A stretch of 6,536 nucleotides of DNA from Oscillospiraceae bacterium. Its GTDB lineage: Bacteria > Bacillota > Clostridia > Oscillospirales > Acutalibacteraceae. The stretch's first letter is position 1. The number at the start of each line of letters is the position of its first letter. This document shows, in pieces, positions 1 to 6,342 of the stretch. Location of the stretch: assembly GCA_003486665.1 (NCBI GenBank), contig DNGF01000054.1, forward strand, positions 20,012 to 26,547. The letters are read 5' to 3'. A program made the position numbers and the translations under genes. The notes under the pieces are model-generated. The model searched no databases. It was not told the DNA's origin and saw nothing but the letters and a program-made list of their open reading frames with translations.

Positions 1-95
1 CGTTGACGAAAATAATTACCTTTGTCGATAATACGCTTTTCAAAATTTACGGCGACAAAGCATATTCGGAATTTTGGAGGATTTATTTTAAGTAA
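1..95 (+). CDS. 3' end of an unidentified gene (partial)
   Basis: Frame 3 is open from the window edge to a TAA at 93-95 and reads as about 30 C-terminal residues ending in WRIYFK. The stop touches the first base of a strong plus-strand terminator hairpin, which is the usual arrangement at a gene end and is the main support. The fragment is rich in Lys, Phe and Tyr and shows no motif I recognise. The gene body lies outside the window, so no function is given. The other plus-strand reading frame here, starting at 22, runs through the terminator and into the ATPase gene and is less credible. Confidence 0.5.
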   Translation, partial: LTKIITFVDNTLFKIYGDKAYSEFWRIYFK

Positions 96-151
96 TATAA
101 CAGGCTGTACCGAAGCGATTGCTTTGATACAGCCTGTTATATTTATTTTTT
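95..151 (+). terminator. Rho-independent terminator of the left-edge gene
   Basis: A 15-bp perfect stem (95-109 with 128-142, core AACAGGCTGTA/TACAGCCTGTT) continues past one C/A mismatch into a 6-bp inner stem (111-116 with 121-126) with loop GATT. On the plus strand it is followed by a T-rich run, including six T at 146-151. On the minus strand the following sequence is less T-rich, so it fits best as the end of the left gene. It lies right after the ATPase stop codon and may also serve that convergent operon. Confidence 0.85.
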
Positions 152-2177
152 ATCTTAAATGGATCGTGTCAAAGAATGAGTTCTTTGCCTTGCCGATAAG
201 CGTGGAAATCAAAATACAGATTACGCACACACCGACGTCGGCGAAAACTGCGAGCCAAACGGGAGCGTAGCCTGCCGCACCGAGAATAAGAACTATCATC
301 TTGATAACAATTGCAAAGATGATGTTGAAATGAACAATGTTTATCGTCCTCTTGAAAAGCTTATGTGCAGGAGCGAGCTTGTCGAGCCTGTCGTTCGTGA
401 GGATAACATCTGCCGCTTCGCTTGCCGCCTGAGTACCAAGGCCCATTGCAACGCCTGCGTCCGCAGAAGCAAGAACCGGAGCGTCGTTGATACCGTCGCC
501 GACATAAACGACCTTGCCGTATTCGTTCTTGATTTCCTCAAGGTGGCTGAGCTTTTCTTCGGGAAGAAGATTGCAATAGTATTCATCAAGATTGATTGCC
601 TTTGCAACCTCGTCGGAAGCCGTTTCGTTGTCGCCCGTAAGCATAATAATATGTTCAACACCTTGGTCACGCAGATGCTCGACCATGTCTTCAACGCCCT
701 TTCTGAGCGCACTTCTGAGGGTAATTGTACCAATAATTTTTTCGTCAAATACAACACAAACATCGCCGTCAGTGTAGTCCGGAGTTTCGATGCCCTCCGT
801 TTCAAGCAAGCGTCTGCCGCCGCAAAGAATTTTCTTGCCATCGAATATTACGCTTGTGCCGCCGCCTGCGACCTCACGGAAATCGCTGAGGTATTTTTCG
901 TCAATCTGCGGAGCCGCATTTATAATGCTTTTTGCAATCGGATGGGAGGAATAGTATTCCGCCGCCGCCGCAAGAGTGAGGATCTGTTCCTCGGAAAAAT
1001 CACTCATTGAAGTGATCAGACTGACCTCAAAGCTACCCGTTGTCAAAGTACCCGTCTTGTCAAATACAAATGCTTTTGCCTTGGCAAAGGCTTCAATAAA
1101 GATTGAACCCTTGACGATAATTCCGTCCTTTGCCGCCGCGCCGATACCCGTGTAGAAGCCGAGCGGAATTGAAATTACGATAGCACACGGACAAGAAGCA
1201 ACAAGGAAAACAAGCGCTCTCTTGACCCATGACGCAACGTCCTTTGTTGCGATCGAACCGATGATTGCCAACGCAAATGCGATAACAACGACAACAGGTG
1301 TGTAGTATTTTGCAAATCTTGTAATGAACTTCTGAACGTTGCCCTTCTTTTCGGTTGCGTCCTCGACCATCTTGACAATTCTTGAAGCCGTTGAATTTCC
1401 GAAAAGCTCGGTTGTAACGACCGTAACACTGTCCTTGCCGTTTACCATACCGCTCTTTACCTCAACGCCCTTGCCGAGAGTAATCGGAAGGCTCTCGCCC
1501 GTAATTGCGGATGCGTCGGCAGTCGAGATGCCCGACTCAACGATACCGTCAATCGGGAAACGCTCATAAGGAAGAACGTTGATTTTTGCTCCGACGGGAA
1601 CCTCGTCGGCATGAACTTTCTTCGTAGTTCCATCGTCCATAACGAGATGTGCATAGTCCTGCTGAATTTTTGCAACAGAGTCAATGGACTTTCTGCTGTT
1701 TTCAACCGCTTTGTCCTCGATAAGCTCACCGATTCGGTAAAGAATAGCAACAAGTGCGGCATCTCTCAGCTCGCCGATACAGCAAGCGGCAATAACGGAA
1801 ATGAGCATAAGCTCAATCTCGGTAAATCTGCGGCCCTTGATATCGCCGTAAACCTTAAATACAAGCGGATAAGCCGCAAGAACAACGGCAACTATGCCGA
1901 CTATCATCTGTGCAATCGGAACAGCTTTAAGGAAAAGACCGACAACTACAAGCACCGCCGAAACGCCGAGCAGGGTAAGCGAAAGCTTGTTTTCTTCCTC
2001 TTCCTCATCGTCATCGTGGGCGCAGCCGCCGCAACCGCAACCGCAGCCGTGGCTGTGACCGTGTTCATGCTCATGATGATGTTCGTGACCGCATTCGCAA
2101 TGCTCATCGTGTTCGCAGCAGCCATGTTCATTCTCTTGTTCATGCTCGCGCTCGAATTCATGTTCATGTTCAGACAT
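150..2177 (-). CDS. Zn2+/Cd2+/Pb2+-exporting P1B-type ATPase
   Basis: 675-residue membrane pump that uses ATP to export soft divalent metal ions (ZntA/CadA family). Seen motifs: actuator-domain TGES at 226-229; metal-site CPC at 329-331 in the sixth helix; phosphorylation site DKTGT at 373-377 (D373); nucleotide-domain HP at 412-413; TGDN at 514-517; GDGIND at 560-565. Eight hydrophobic segments lie near 65-83, 88-108, 123-135, 136-150, 293-311, 319-343, 613-632 and 637-658. K626 and D647 in the last two match the Lys and Asp typical of Zn/Cd/Pb pumps rather than copper pumps. There is no GMTCxxC-type HMA domain; residues 2-62 are instead a His/Cys/Glu-rich tail. The start is set by AGGAGG (2186-2191), 8 nt upstream. 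The gene overlaps the ArsR repressor gene by 8 nt, so the two should be co-transcribed and probably translationally coupled. The exact metal cannot be fixed from sequence. Confidence 0.96.
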   Translation of the reverse strand: MSEHEHEFEREHEQENEHGCCEHDEHCECGHEHHHEHEHGHSHGCGCGCGGCAHDDDEEEEENKLSLTLLGVSAVLVVVGLFLKAVPIAQMIVGIVAVVLAAYPLVFKVYGDIKGRRFTEIELMLISVIAACCIGELRDAALVAILYRIGELIEDKAVENSRKSIDSVAKIQQDYAHLVMDDGTTKKVHADEVPVGAKINVLPYERFPIDGIVESGISTADASAITGESLPITLGKGVEVKSGMVNGKDSVTVVTTELFGNSTASRIVKMVEDATEKKGNVQKFITRFAKYYTPVVVVIAFALAIIGSIATKDVASWVKRALVFLVASCPCAIVISIPLGFYTGIGAAAKDGIIVKGSIFIEAFAKAKAFVFDKTGTLTTGSFEVSLITSMSDFSEEQILTLAAAAEYYSSHPIAKSIINAAPQIDEKYLSDFREVAGGGTSVIFDGKKILCGGRRLLETEGIETPDYTDGDVCVVFDEKIIGTITLRSALRKGVEDMVEHLRDQGVEHIIMLTGDNETASDEVAKAINLDEYYCNLLPEEKLSHLEEIKNEYGKVVYVGDGINDAPVLASADAGVAMGLGTQAASEAADVILTNDRLDKLAPAHKLFKRTINIVHFNIIFAIVIKMIVLILGAAGYAPVWLAVFADVGVCVICILISTLIGKAKNSFFDTIHLR
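1992..2174 (-). other. His/Cys/acidic metal-binding tail of the ATPase
   Basis: This codes for ATPase residues 2-62. By my count it has 15 His, 8 Cys (20, 21, 27, 29, 45, 47, 49, 52) and 23 Asp/Glu, arranged as HEH-type runs, then GCGCGCGG, then a DDDEEEEE stretch before the first helix. It contains no hydrophobic core and is predicted to be disordered and cytoplasmic. His-rich tails in this pump family are thought to bind or buffer Zn2+. The DNA is low-complexity, built from short CAT/TTC/CTC-type units, so length variation between strains would be unsurprising. Confidence 0.85.
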
Positions 2178-2550
2178 CTAACATTCCTCCTTTGTGTAAT
2201 ACGTGCGCCAGACCTGCGCCGAAGATTTCTTCAACGTGTTCATCGTCCAGCGAATAATAGCTTTCTTTGCCCTCCTTGCGCGGACGTACAAGCCCTGCGC
2301 CTCGGAGAATTCTCAGTTGATGTGAAATTGCGCTCTGACCCATGTTGAGCTTTTCGGAAAGGTGGTAGACGCACATTTCACCGTCCATGAGGGCGGAAAT
2401 AATTCTGATTCGTGTGCTGTCGCCGAACACCTTGAAAACCTCGGCGAGGTCATAGAGAACATCGTCGCTGACATCTGTTTTCGCAACCTTGCGGTTACAG
2501 TTGTCATGCGGGCATTCGTCGCAATTCATTGTTGGTTTATTATCTGACAT
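2170..2550 (-). CDS. ArsR/SmtB-family metal-sensing repressor (CzrA/CadC-like)
   Basis: 126-residue winged-helix repressor that should release DNA when it binds Zn2+, Cd2+ or a similar ion. The core (about 30-100) includes the FKVFGDSTRIRII helix, the recognition region near 72-88 (QSAISHQLRILR) and the wing around 89-99. Residues D103, H105, H116 and H119 line up with the alpha-5 zinc site of CzrA/SmtB. Near the N terminus, C10, C13 and C18, with C60 before the recognition helices, recall the CadC alpha-3N Cd/Pb site, although the second Cys of CadC's CVC is Tyr here (Y62). The start chosen is the ATG at 2550, preceded by AGGTGA at good spacing; an upstream in-frame ATG at 2595 lies inside the operator, only about 5 nt from the predicted transcript start. 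It is first in the operon and probably represses itself and the pump. Confidence 0.93.
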   Translation of the reverse strand: MSDNKPTMNCDECPHDNCNRKVAKTDVSDDVLYDLAEVFKVFGDSTRIRIISALMDGEMCVYHLSEKLNMGQSAISHQLRILRGAGLVRPRKEGKESYYSLDDEHVEEIFGAGLAHVLHKGGMLDV

Positions 2551-2579
2551 TTGTTTCACCTGCCATATCAAATTAACAT

Positions 2580-2595
2580 ATGAATAAATGTTCAT
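2580..2595 (-). promoter_or_regulatory. Predicted ArsR/SmtB-type operator
   Basis: Read on the minus strand, ATGAACATTTATTCAT is an imperfect palindrome with ATGAA/TTCAT outer arms. It resembles the SmtB/ZiaR operator half-site arrangement as I recall it (TGAACA..TATTCA). It lies at about +5 to +20 of the predicted transcript, where a bound repressor would block initiation or promoter clearance. Binding itself is inferred. Confidence 0.75.
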
Positions 2596-2606
2596 TCGTT
2601 AGTTTT

Positions 2607-2635
2607 ATTATATGCACCTTTTCTCTGCTTGTCAA
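2607..2635 (-). promoter_or_regulatory. Consensus sigma-A promoter of the metal-resistance operon
   Basis: On the minus strand, a perfect -35 (TTGACA, 2635-2630) and a perfect -10 (TATAAT, 2612-2607) are separated by 17 nt. The predicted transcript start is near 2600, giving a leader of about 50 nt before the repressor ATG. So strong a promoter is expected to depend on repression for control. Confidence 0.9.
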
Positions 2636-2706
2636 CAGTTTTTTAAAATTTTTTTTCGCATTTTTGAACTTTTTAAGATATATTTATTCGGAAGCCGCTA
2701 ATTACG

Positions 2707-2768
2707 TTGCCATTGTTGGTCAATAATCTATAAAAATTGACTTTTTTCATTTCATATGATAATATAAT
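2707..2768 (+). promoter_or_regulatory. Candidate promoters for the 2792 membrane-protein gene
   Basis: The AT-rich gap between the divergent genes offers two plus-strand options. One is TTGCCA (2707-2712), 16 nt, TATAAA (2729-2734). The other is TTGACT (2737-2742) with TAATAT (2760-2765) at 17 nt; a better hexamer, TATAAT at 2763-2768, would sit at an over-long 20 nt. I cannot choose between them. The rest of the gap (about 2636-2700) is poly-T/poly-A rich with nothing else recognised. Confidence 0.45.
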
Positions 2769-2791
2769 TAAAAAAAGCAAAGGAGCCTTTT

Positions 2792-3343
2792 ATGGCGTAC
2801 GATATTATAAGATGGATAGGCGGGGCAGTGCTTTTTGCAATTCTGGTGACTGTGCTTTGCATTGTTTCAAAGAAAAAAGGTAAGGCGGTTATCACTGCGG
2901 CATTTACGGCAATAATTCTAACGGCGGTTTCGTTTGTGGTTCCGCTTGAAAACTATATTCATCCGTTTGACTCGGTGGAAAAGCTCTTTGCCTACAGATA
3001 TCACGAAGAACTCGTGACATATTTTGAATGTGACGAAGGTGTTGTGTGTATTGCAGAGAGGAACAACGGCAGCAACGTCAATTATTGTTTCGATAAGGAT
3101 GGCAAAAAATTATTGCTTCCGTTTTCGTTGGTGGACGATACACAGCATCGCTCCAGTAAATTCGGAGTGTATTTAATGAAAAAGTTTGAGAATCAGACAT
3201 TGATATTCACTCAGGTTGATGATTCGCAATATGACGGCAAGGCTTTTTCGGACGGCGGAATGGGTTATTACTATTTCGTGGTGGACGGCAATTTCATTCC
3301 TGCACGATTGACGTGCAGCGGCGAAAAGGTTGTATTGGTATAA
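2792..3343 (+). CDS. Hypothetical two-helix membrane protein
   Basis: 183 residues, family not recognised. Residues about 7-26 and 33-52 are strongly hydrophobic and separated by a Lys-rich turn (SKKKGK), giving a two-helix hairpin with the short basic loop probably cytoplasmic. The remaining roughly 130 residues are polar and would then be cytoplasmic or outside depending on the N terminus; the positive-inside rule with a basic inter-helix loop favours both ends outside. This part has beta-like segments (VVCIAER, QTLIFTQVDD, YYYFVVDG) and no catalytic motif that I can see. AAAGGAG at 2779-2785 lies 6 nt before the ATG and supports the start. It is divergent from the metal operon, but nothing in the protein suggests metal handling. 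Confidence 0.8.
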   Translation: MAYDIIRWIGGAVLFAILVTVLCIVSKKKGKAVITAAFTAIILTAVSFVVPLENYIHPFDSVEKLFAYRYHEELVTYFECDEGVVCIAERNNGSNVNYCFDKDGKKLLLPFSLVDDTQHRSSKFGVYLMKKFENQTLIFTQVDDSQYDGKAFSDGGMGYYYFVVDGNFIPARLTCSGEKVVLV

Positions 3344-3347
3344 AAAT

Positions 3348-3386
3348 ATTCCCGCATTTTTTGATACTCTCGAAGAATACGGGAAT
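3348..3386 (+). terminator. Weak hairpin after the membrane-protein gene
   Basis: ATTCCCG (3348-3354) pairs with CGGGAAT (3380-3386), extendable inward by ATT/AAT past one mismatch. The loop is long and the following sequence (TTACATTT) has only a poor T-run. It could be a weak or partial terminator that lets some transcription reach the next gene. Confidence 0.35.
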
Positions 3387-3421
3387 TTACATTTAACCGA
3401 TAAAACGGAGATGACAGGACA

Positions 3422-3925
3422 ATGAAAGCAATAGTAATCGGGTGTCCCGGAAGCGGAAAAAGCACATTTGCAAGGAAACTGAGCAAATATACGAACACAC
3501 CGCTCTGTTATCTTGACAAAATGAATTGGAACAGCGACAAAACAACCGTCACAAGAGAAGTTTTTGACAAGCGCCTTTCGGAAGTCATGCAAAAGGATGA
3601 ATGGATTATTGACGGAAATTATATGCGAACAATGGAAATACGGATGGCAAAAGCAGATGTAATATACTTATTTGATTTACCGACAGATGTATGTCTTGAC
3701 GGAGTTCGTGAACGTCTTGGGAAAAAGCATGAGGATCTTCCGTGGATCGAAAATGAAATTGATGATGGATTCATAGACTTTATAAAAAATTTCAAAACAG
3801 AAAGCGTGCCGAAAATCTATGAATTGACGAACAAGTTTTTAAATAAAAAAATAATTGTATTCAGGTCAAGAGAAGACGCAGAAAATTATTTACAAATAAT
3901 AAAAGAAGAACCGCAGAAGGTATAA
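3422..3925 (+). CDS. FlaR-like P-loop NTPase (adenylate-kinase-related)
   Basis: 167-residue soluble protein of the small nucleotide-kinase-like group often annotated as DNA topology modulation protein FlaR. Seen: Walker A GCPGSGKST at 7-15; YLDKMNW at 30-36; the family-typical WIIDGNY at 61-67; a hydrophobic strand ending in Asp, VIYLFD (80-85), in the Walker B position; and a basic stretch RERLGKK (96-102) where related kinases carry lid arginines. The length is normal for the family. The likely activity is ATP-dependent phosphoryl transfer, but the substrate is unknown and the topology role comes from an old genetic name, so I give no symbol. CGGAG at 3406-3410 is a rather distant ribosome binding site (11 nt). 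It lies 78 nt after the membrane-protein gene, with no clear promoter between, so the two may share a transcript. Confidence 0.88.
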   Translation: MKAIVIGCPGSGKSTFARKLSKYTNTPLCYLDKMNWNSDKTTVTREVFDKRLSEVMQKDEWIIDGNYMRTMEIRMAKADVIYLFDLPTDVCLDGVRERLGKKHEDLPWIENEIDDGFIDFIKNFKTESVPKIYELTNKFLNKKIIVFRSREDAENYLQIIKEEPQKV

Positions 3926-3944
3926 TTTCTGCGGTCATTTTTTT
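3911..3944 (+). terminator. Terminator overlapping the FlaR-like stop codon
   Basis: CCGCAGAA (3911-3918) pairs perfectly with TTCTGCGG (3927-3934), followed by TCA and seven T (3938-3944). The stop codon TAA (3923-3925) lies in the loop, so the last coding codons form the 5' arm. On the opposite strand the hairpin is also followed by a T-rich run, so it probably ends the convergent methyltransferase operon as well; that gene's stop starts at 3945. Confidence 0.9.
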
Positions 3945-5289
3945 AAAGTGTCCTTAATCCTTTCGGATAATGATTTTTTGCAGTTTTATTGACGGCTTTT
4001 GCTCCTCCTATCGGGCAGCCTTCAACCGTTACGGCGCACCAGCCCTTATCAAATTCACAGTCCACGGTTTCGCCGTGAATATACTTTATTGCCTGATCAA
4101 GGTCAAGCTCGATCTTTTGTTTAAACATTTTTCCCATTGCCGAGAAAAATTGGTGGTGCGGCTTAATATAGTTTTTCTGCAAGCTGCCGATTGTAACACC
4201 GCAGGAAAAAGCGCCGTACGGTACAGGAAAATCGGAATCAAAATAAACAAAATTTTCTTTATATTTTTTGACCGCATTTTTGTTGTAGTCTACCAATGTT
4301 TCGTCAAGAAAATCAAAAATTAATTTTTGCTCCTTTTTCGGAATGTCATTAAGTGCGGTCGGCGGAAGATTTTCAATTCCAAAACCGCCTTTTTTTCTCA
4401 TCAGTGCAATGAATTGTCCCTCGCCTTTTGCAATGTGCGGATAAAATCTGCGGCATCGTGAAATATTTTTCTCTTTGCAGCCGTCAAACACAACTCCGTC
4501 CGCCGTGAATTTCTTAACGCTGTCTTTGACCTCAATCAGTTCAAAGTTATCATTTTCGCTGAGAAACCAATCAACATTTTTTTCGTTTTCTTCAAGCGAA
4601 AAAGTGCAGGTCGAATAGAGCAGAAGTCCTCCGGACTTTACGGTTGTTTTTATCTCGTCAAGAATTTCACGCTGACGCTCGGCGCAATGCAAAACATTTT
4701 CAGCGCTCCATTCTTTTCGTGCATTTTCATCCTTGCGGAACATACCCTCGCCCGAACAGGGGGCATCAACAATAACAAGGTCAAAAGCCTCGCCGTAAAG
4801 TGAGGCGATTCTTTTTGCATCGGCGCAGGTTGTGATAACATTCTGAAAACCCATTCGCTCAATGTTGCCTGTCAGCGTTTTACAGCGTGACGGAATGATT
4901 TCATTGGAAATAAGAATTCCGTTGGGATTTTGCGCCGCCGCCTGGGTCGATTTGCCGCCCGGTGAAGCACAAAGATCAAGGATATTCCAGTCGGACCGGA
5001 TATCAATGCTTGCAACTGCCGCCATTGCAGACGGCTCCTGAATGTAAATCATTCCTGCGTGATGATACGGATGATTGCCGATTCCGTCACAGGAAAAATA
5101 GAATCCGTTCTCCTCATATGGAATTTTTTCGCCGCCGAACGGATTTATTTTGTCAAAATTATCTTTGCTTATTTTGTTTGTATTTACACGAAAAGAGCGC
5201 ACGGGATTTTCGGAATACGATGCCTCAAATTTTTCGTACTCCTCGACCAAAAGCTCTTTCATTCTGTTTGAAAAATCAATAGGTAACAT
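3943..5289 (-). CDS. RsmF/NOL1-NOP2-Sun family RNA m5C methyltransferase
   Basis: 448-residue SAM-dependent enzyme expected to make 5-methylcytosine in rRNA. The short N-terminal part (about 1-95) has the family's NPVRSFRVNTNK-like segment and IYIQEPSAMAA (81-91). The Rossmann domain has motif I DLCASPGGKS (105-114), which binds SAM; motif IV DAPCSGEGMFRK (175-186) with C178; and motif VI YSTCTF (225-230) with C228 as the expected nucleophile. RFYPHIAKGEGQF (281-293) closes the catalytic domain. The C-terminal region (about 305-448) ends in PIGGAKAVNKTAKNHYPKGLR, typical of the RsmF/YebU-type C-terminal RNA-binding domain. AAGGAA lies 7 nt before the ATG and overlaps the rsmE stop region; the intergenic gap is 11 nt, so it is second in an operon. 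The target base in this organism (C1407-type or other) is not shown by sequence. Confidence 0.94.
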   Translation of the reverse strand: MLPIDFSNRMKELLVEEYEKFEASYSENPVRSFRVNTNKISKDNFDKINPFGGEKIPYEENGFYFSCDGIGNHPYHHAGMIYIQEPSAMAAVASIDIRSDWNILDLCASPGGKSTQAAAQNPNGILISNEIIPSRCKTLTGNIERMGFQNVITTCADAKRIASLYGEAFDLVIVDAPCSGEGMFRKDENARKEWSAENVLHCAERQREILDEIKTTVKSGGLLLYSTCTFSLEENEKNVDWFLSENDNFELIEVKDSVKKFTADGVVFDGCKEKNISRCRRFYPHIAKGEGQFIALMRKKGGFGIENLPPTALNDIPKKEQKLIFDFLDETLVDYNKNAVKKYKENFVYFDSDFPVPYGAFSCGVTIGSLQKNYIKPHHQFFSAMGKMFKQKIELDLDQAIKYIHGETVDCEFDKGWCAVTVEGCPIGGAKAVNKTAKNHYPKGLRTL

Positions 5290-5300
5290 AAATCATTTCC

Positions 5301-6044
5301 TTATATATTCGCTTCAATGTTAAACATACAAATTGACAGTGCCGCAATTGCCGCAGTTTCCGTTCTCAAAATTCTTTTGCCGAGAGAAACAATTTCTCCG
5401 CCGTGCTTTTTTGCTTCTTCGATTTCTTTCTCTTCATATCCGCCCTCAGGACCGATAAAAATTCCTACGCTCATACCGGGCTTTATTTCATCAATTTTTT
5501 TTCGGAGCATTTTCAAACTGTCGGCACATTCATACGGGACAAGCAGCAGATCAAGCGAATCGGCATATTTTAGAGCTTCGCCGAACGAAATAACGTTTTT
5601 AACTTCCGGAATTACCGTTCTGCCGGATTGCTTAGCTGCACTTTCGGAAATCGACTGCCAGCGTGCAAGCTTGCTTTTTTTCTTCTTTTCGTCAAGCTTA
5701 ACTACACAGCGAGTCATTTCCACGGGAACAATTTCCGCCGCGCCCAATTCAACGGACTTCTGAATTATCAGCTCCATTTTGTCCGCTTTCGGCAAGCCCT
5801 GAAACAGAACAAGCCGCACGGGAAGCTCGGTGCTTTCAAGCTGACCTTTTTCAATGTCGGCAATCACGCTGTCACCCATGAATTCACGAATCGAACAGCA
5901 GTAGCTTGCACCGTTGCCGTCATTGGCAATAAATTTTTCGCCCGGCTTCATTCTCAGGACATTTTTTATATGGTTAAAATCACCGCCGTCTATAATAACA
6001 GAGTTATCAGAAATCTTATCGGCGGAAACAAAAAAATGATACAT
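5301..6044 (-). CDS. rsmE: 16S rRNA m3U1498 methyltransferase RsmE
   Basis: 247-residue SPOUT-class enzyme that methylates N3 of U1498 in helix 44 of 16S rRNA, at the decoding centre, using SAM. The N-terminal PUA-like domain contains HIKNVLRMKPGE (25-36). Then follow PKADKMELIIQKSVELG (85-101), the conserved AAKQSGR (136-142), and the knot motifs IGPEGGYEEKE (197-207) and LGKRILRTETA (221-231), which form the SAM site. Length and motif order are normal for the family and no key residue is missing. GGAG, 8 nt upstream of the ATG, supports the start. It is first in a two-gene operon with the RsmF-like m5C methyltransferase; both act on RNA. Its usual neighbour in many Bacillota, prmA, is not in this window. 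Confidence 0.96.
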   Translation of the reverse strand: MYHFFVSADKISDNSVIIDGGDFNHIKNVLRMKPGEKFIANDGNGASYCCSIREFMGDSVIADIEKGQLESTELPVRLVLFQGLPKADKMELIIQKSVELGAAEIVPVEMTRCVVKLDEKKKKSKLARWQSISESAAKQSGRTVIPEVKNVISFGEALKYADSLDLLLVPYECADSLKMLRKKIDEIKPGMSVGIFIGPEGGYEEKEIEEAKKHGGEIVSLGKRILRTETAAIAALSICMFNIEANI

Positions 6045-6073
6045 AATAATCGCTCCAAAAAAGTTTTCGGTTA

Positions 6074-6082
6074 ATTATATCA
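6074..6082 (-). promoter_or_regulatory. Extended -10 promoter of the rsmE operon
   Basis: On the minus strand the sequence is TGATATAAT, a perfect -10 with the TG extension. The -35 position at 17-nt spacing (TTTCAT) is poor, as is common for extended -10 promoters. The start would fall near 6067, giving a leader of about 23 nt. The spacing to the rsmE ATG leaves room only for the ribosome binding site, so no leader regulation is evident. Confidence 0.65.
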
Positions 6083-6110
6083 TTTTACAAAGAAAAATGA
6101 AAGAATAATA

Positions 6111-6138
6111 TTGACATTTTTTCTATCTATGCTATAAT
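6111..6138 (+). promoter_or_regulatory. Strong promoter of the tRNA-Leu gene
   Basis: TTGACA (6111-6116) and TATAAT (6133-6138) are both perfect, with a 16-nt spacer. The start would be near 6145, leaving a 5' leader of about 68 nt before the tRNA for RNase P to remove. The promoter diverges from the rsmE promoter, with about 28 bp between the two nearest elements. Confidence 0.85.
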
Positions 6139-6212
6139 TATTTATGCGGATTAGGCTGTGTGCCCCGCCTCGGATTGGCTCACCGTGTAAAAATTCAGAG
6201 CTTTTTATTTTT

Positions 6213-6299
6213 GCAGGAGTGGCGGAATCGGCAGACGCGCTAGATTCAGGTTCTAGTGAATGCAAGTTCATGAGGGTTCAAGTCCCTTCTCCTGCACCA
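6213..6299 (+). tRNA. tRNA-Leu, anticodon CAG
   Basis: The acceptor stem GCAGGAG (6213-6219) pairs with CTCCTGC (6289-6295), followed by discriminator A and an encoded CCA (6297-6299). The D stem is GCG/CGC (6222-6224, 6236-6238). The anticodon stem CTAGA/TCTAG (6240-6244, 6252-6256) holds loop TTCAGGT, with anticodon CAG at 6247-6249, reading CUG. The variable arm is long, with a TGAA/TTCA stem (6257-6260, 6267-6270), as expected for a class II tRNA-Leu. The T arm is at 6272-6288 with loop TTCAAGT. All parts fit a functional tRNA of 87 nt. Confidence 0.97.
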
Positions 6300-6331
6300 A
6301 AGCAAAAAGAGTCGCAACGGCGGCTCTTTTT
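6279..6331 (+). repeat. Direct repeat copy 1: tRNA 3' end plus terminator
   Basis: This 53-bp segment, from the T-loop C at 6279 through CCA and the terminator, is repeated without a mismatch at 6484-6536. The left boundary falls in the T-loop: TT precedes copy 1 and GG precedes copy 2. Confidence 0.95.
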
Positions 6332-6332
6332 T
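6309..6332 (+). terminator. tRNA-Leu terminator
   Basis: GAGTCGC (6309-6315), loop AACG, and GCGGCTC (6320-6326) form a 7-bp stem with one G-T pair, followed by six T (6327-6332). The preceding AAAAA can pair with those T. It begins 9 nt after the CCA end. Confidence 0.9.
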
Positions 6333-6342
6333 GCTTTAAAGA

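Noticed and set aside
330..1010. 226-codon plus-strand reading frame inside the ATPase gene
   Set aside because: It is antisense to conserved ATPase motifs, with no ribosome binding site or domain.
1611..2348. 245-codon plus-strand reading frame opposite the pump and repressor
   Set aside because: It is a shadow of two well-supported minus-strand genes; its Met/Phe/Ala-rich stretch is just the complement of the His-rich tail.
2551..2595. Longer start for the ArsR repressor (15 extra residues)
   Set aside because: The ATG is in the operator, about 5 nt from the predicted transcript start, without a ribosome binding site; the ATG at 2550 has AGGTGA at good spacing.
2719..2741. GTCAAT/ATTGAC inverted repeat upstream of the 2792 gene as an operator
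   Set aside because: It is only 6 bp in AT-rich DNA with an 11-nt gap; one arm simply overlaps a candidate -35 element.
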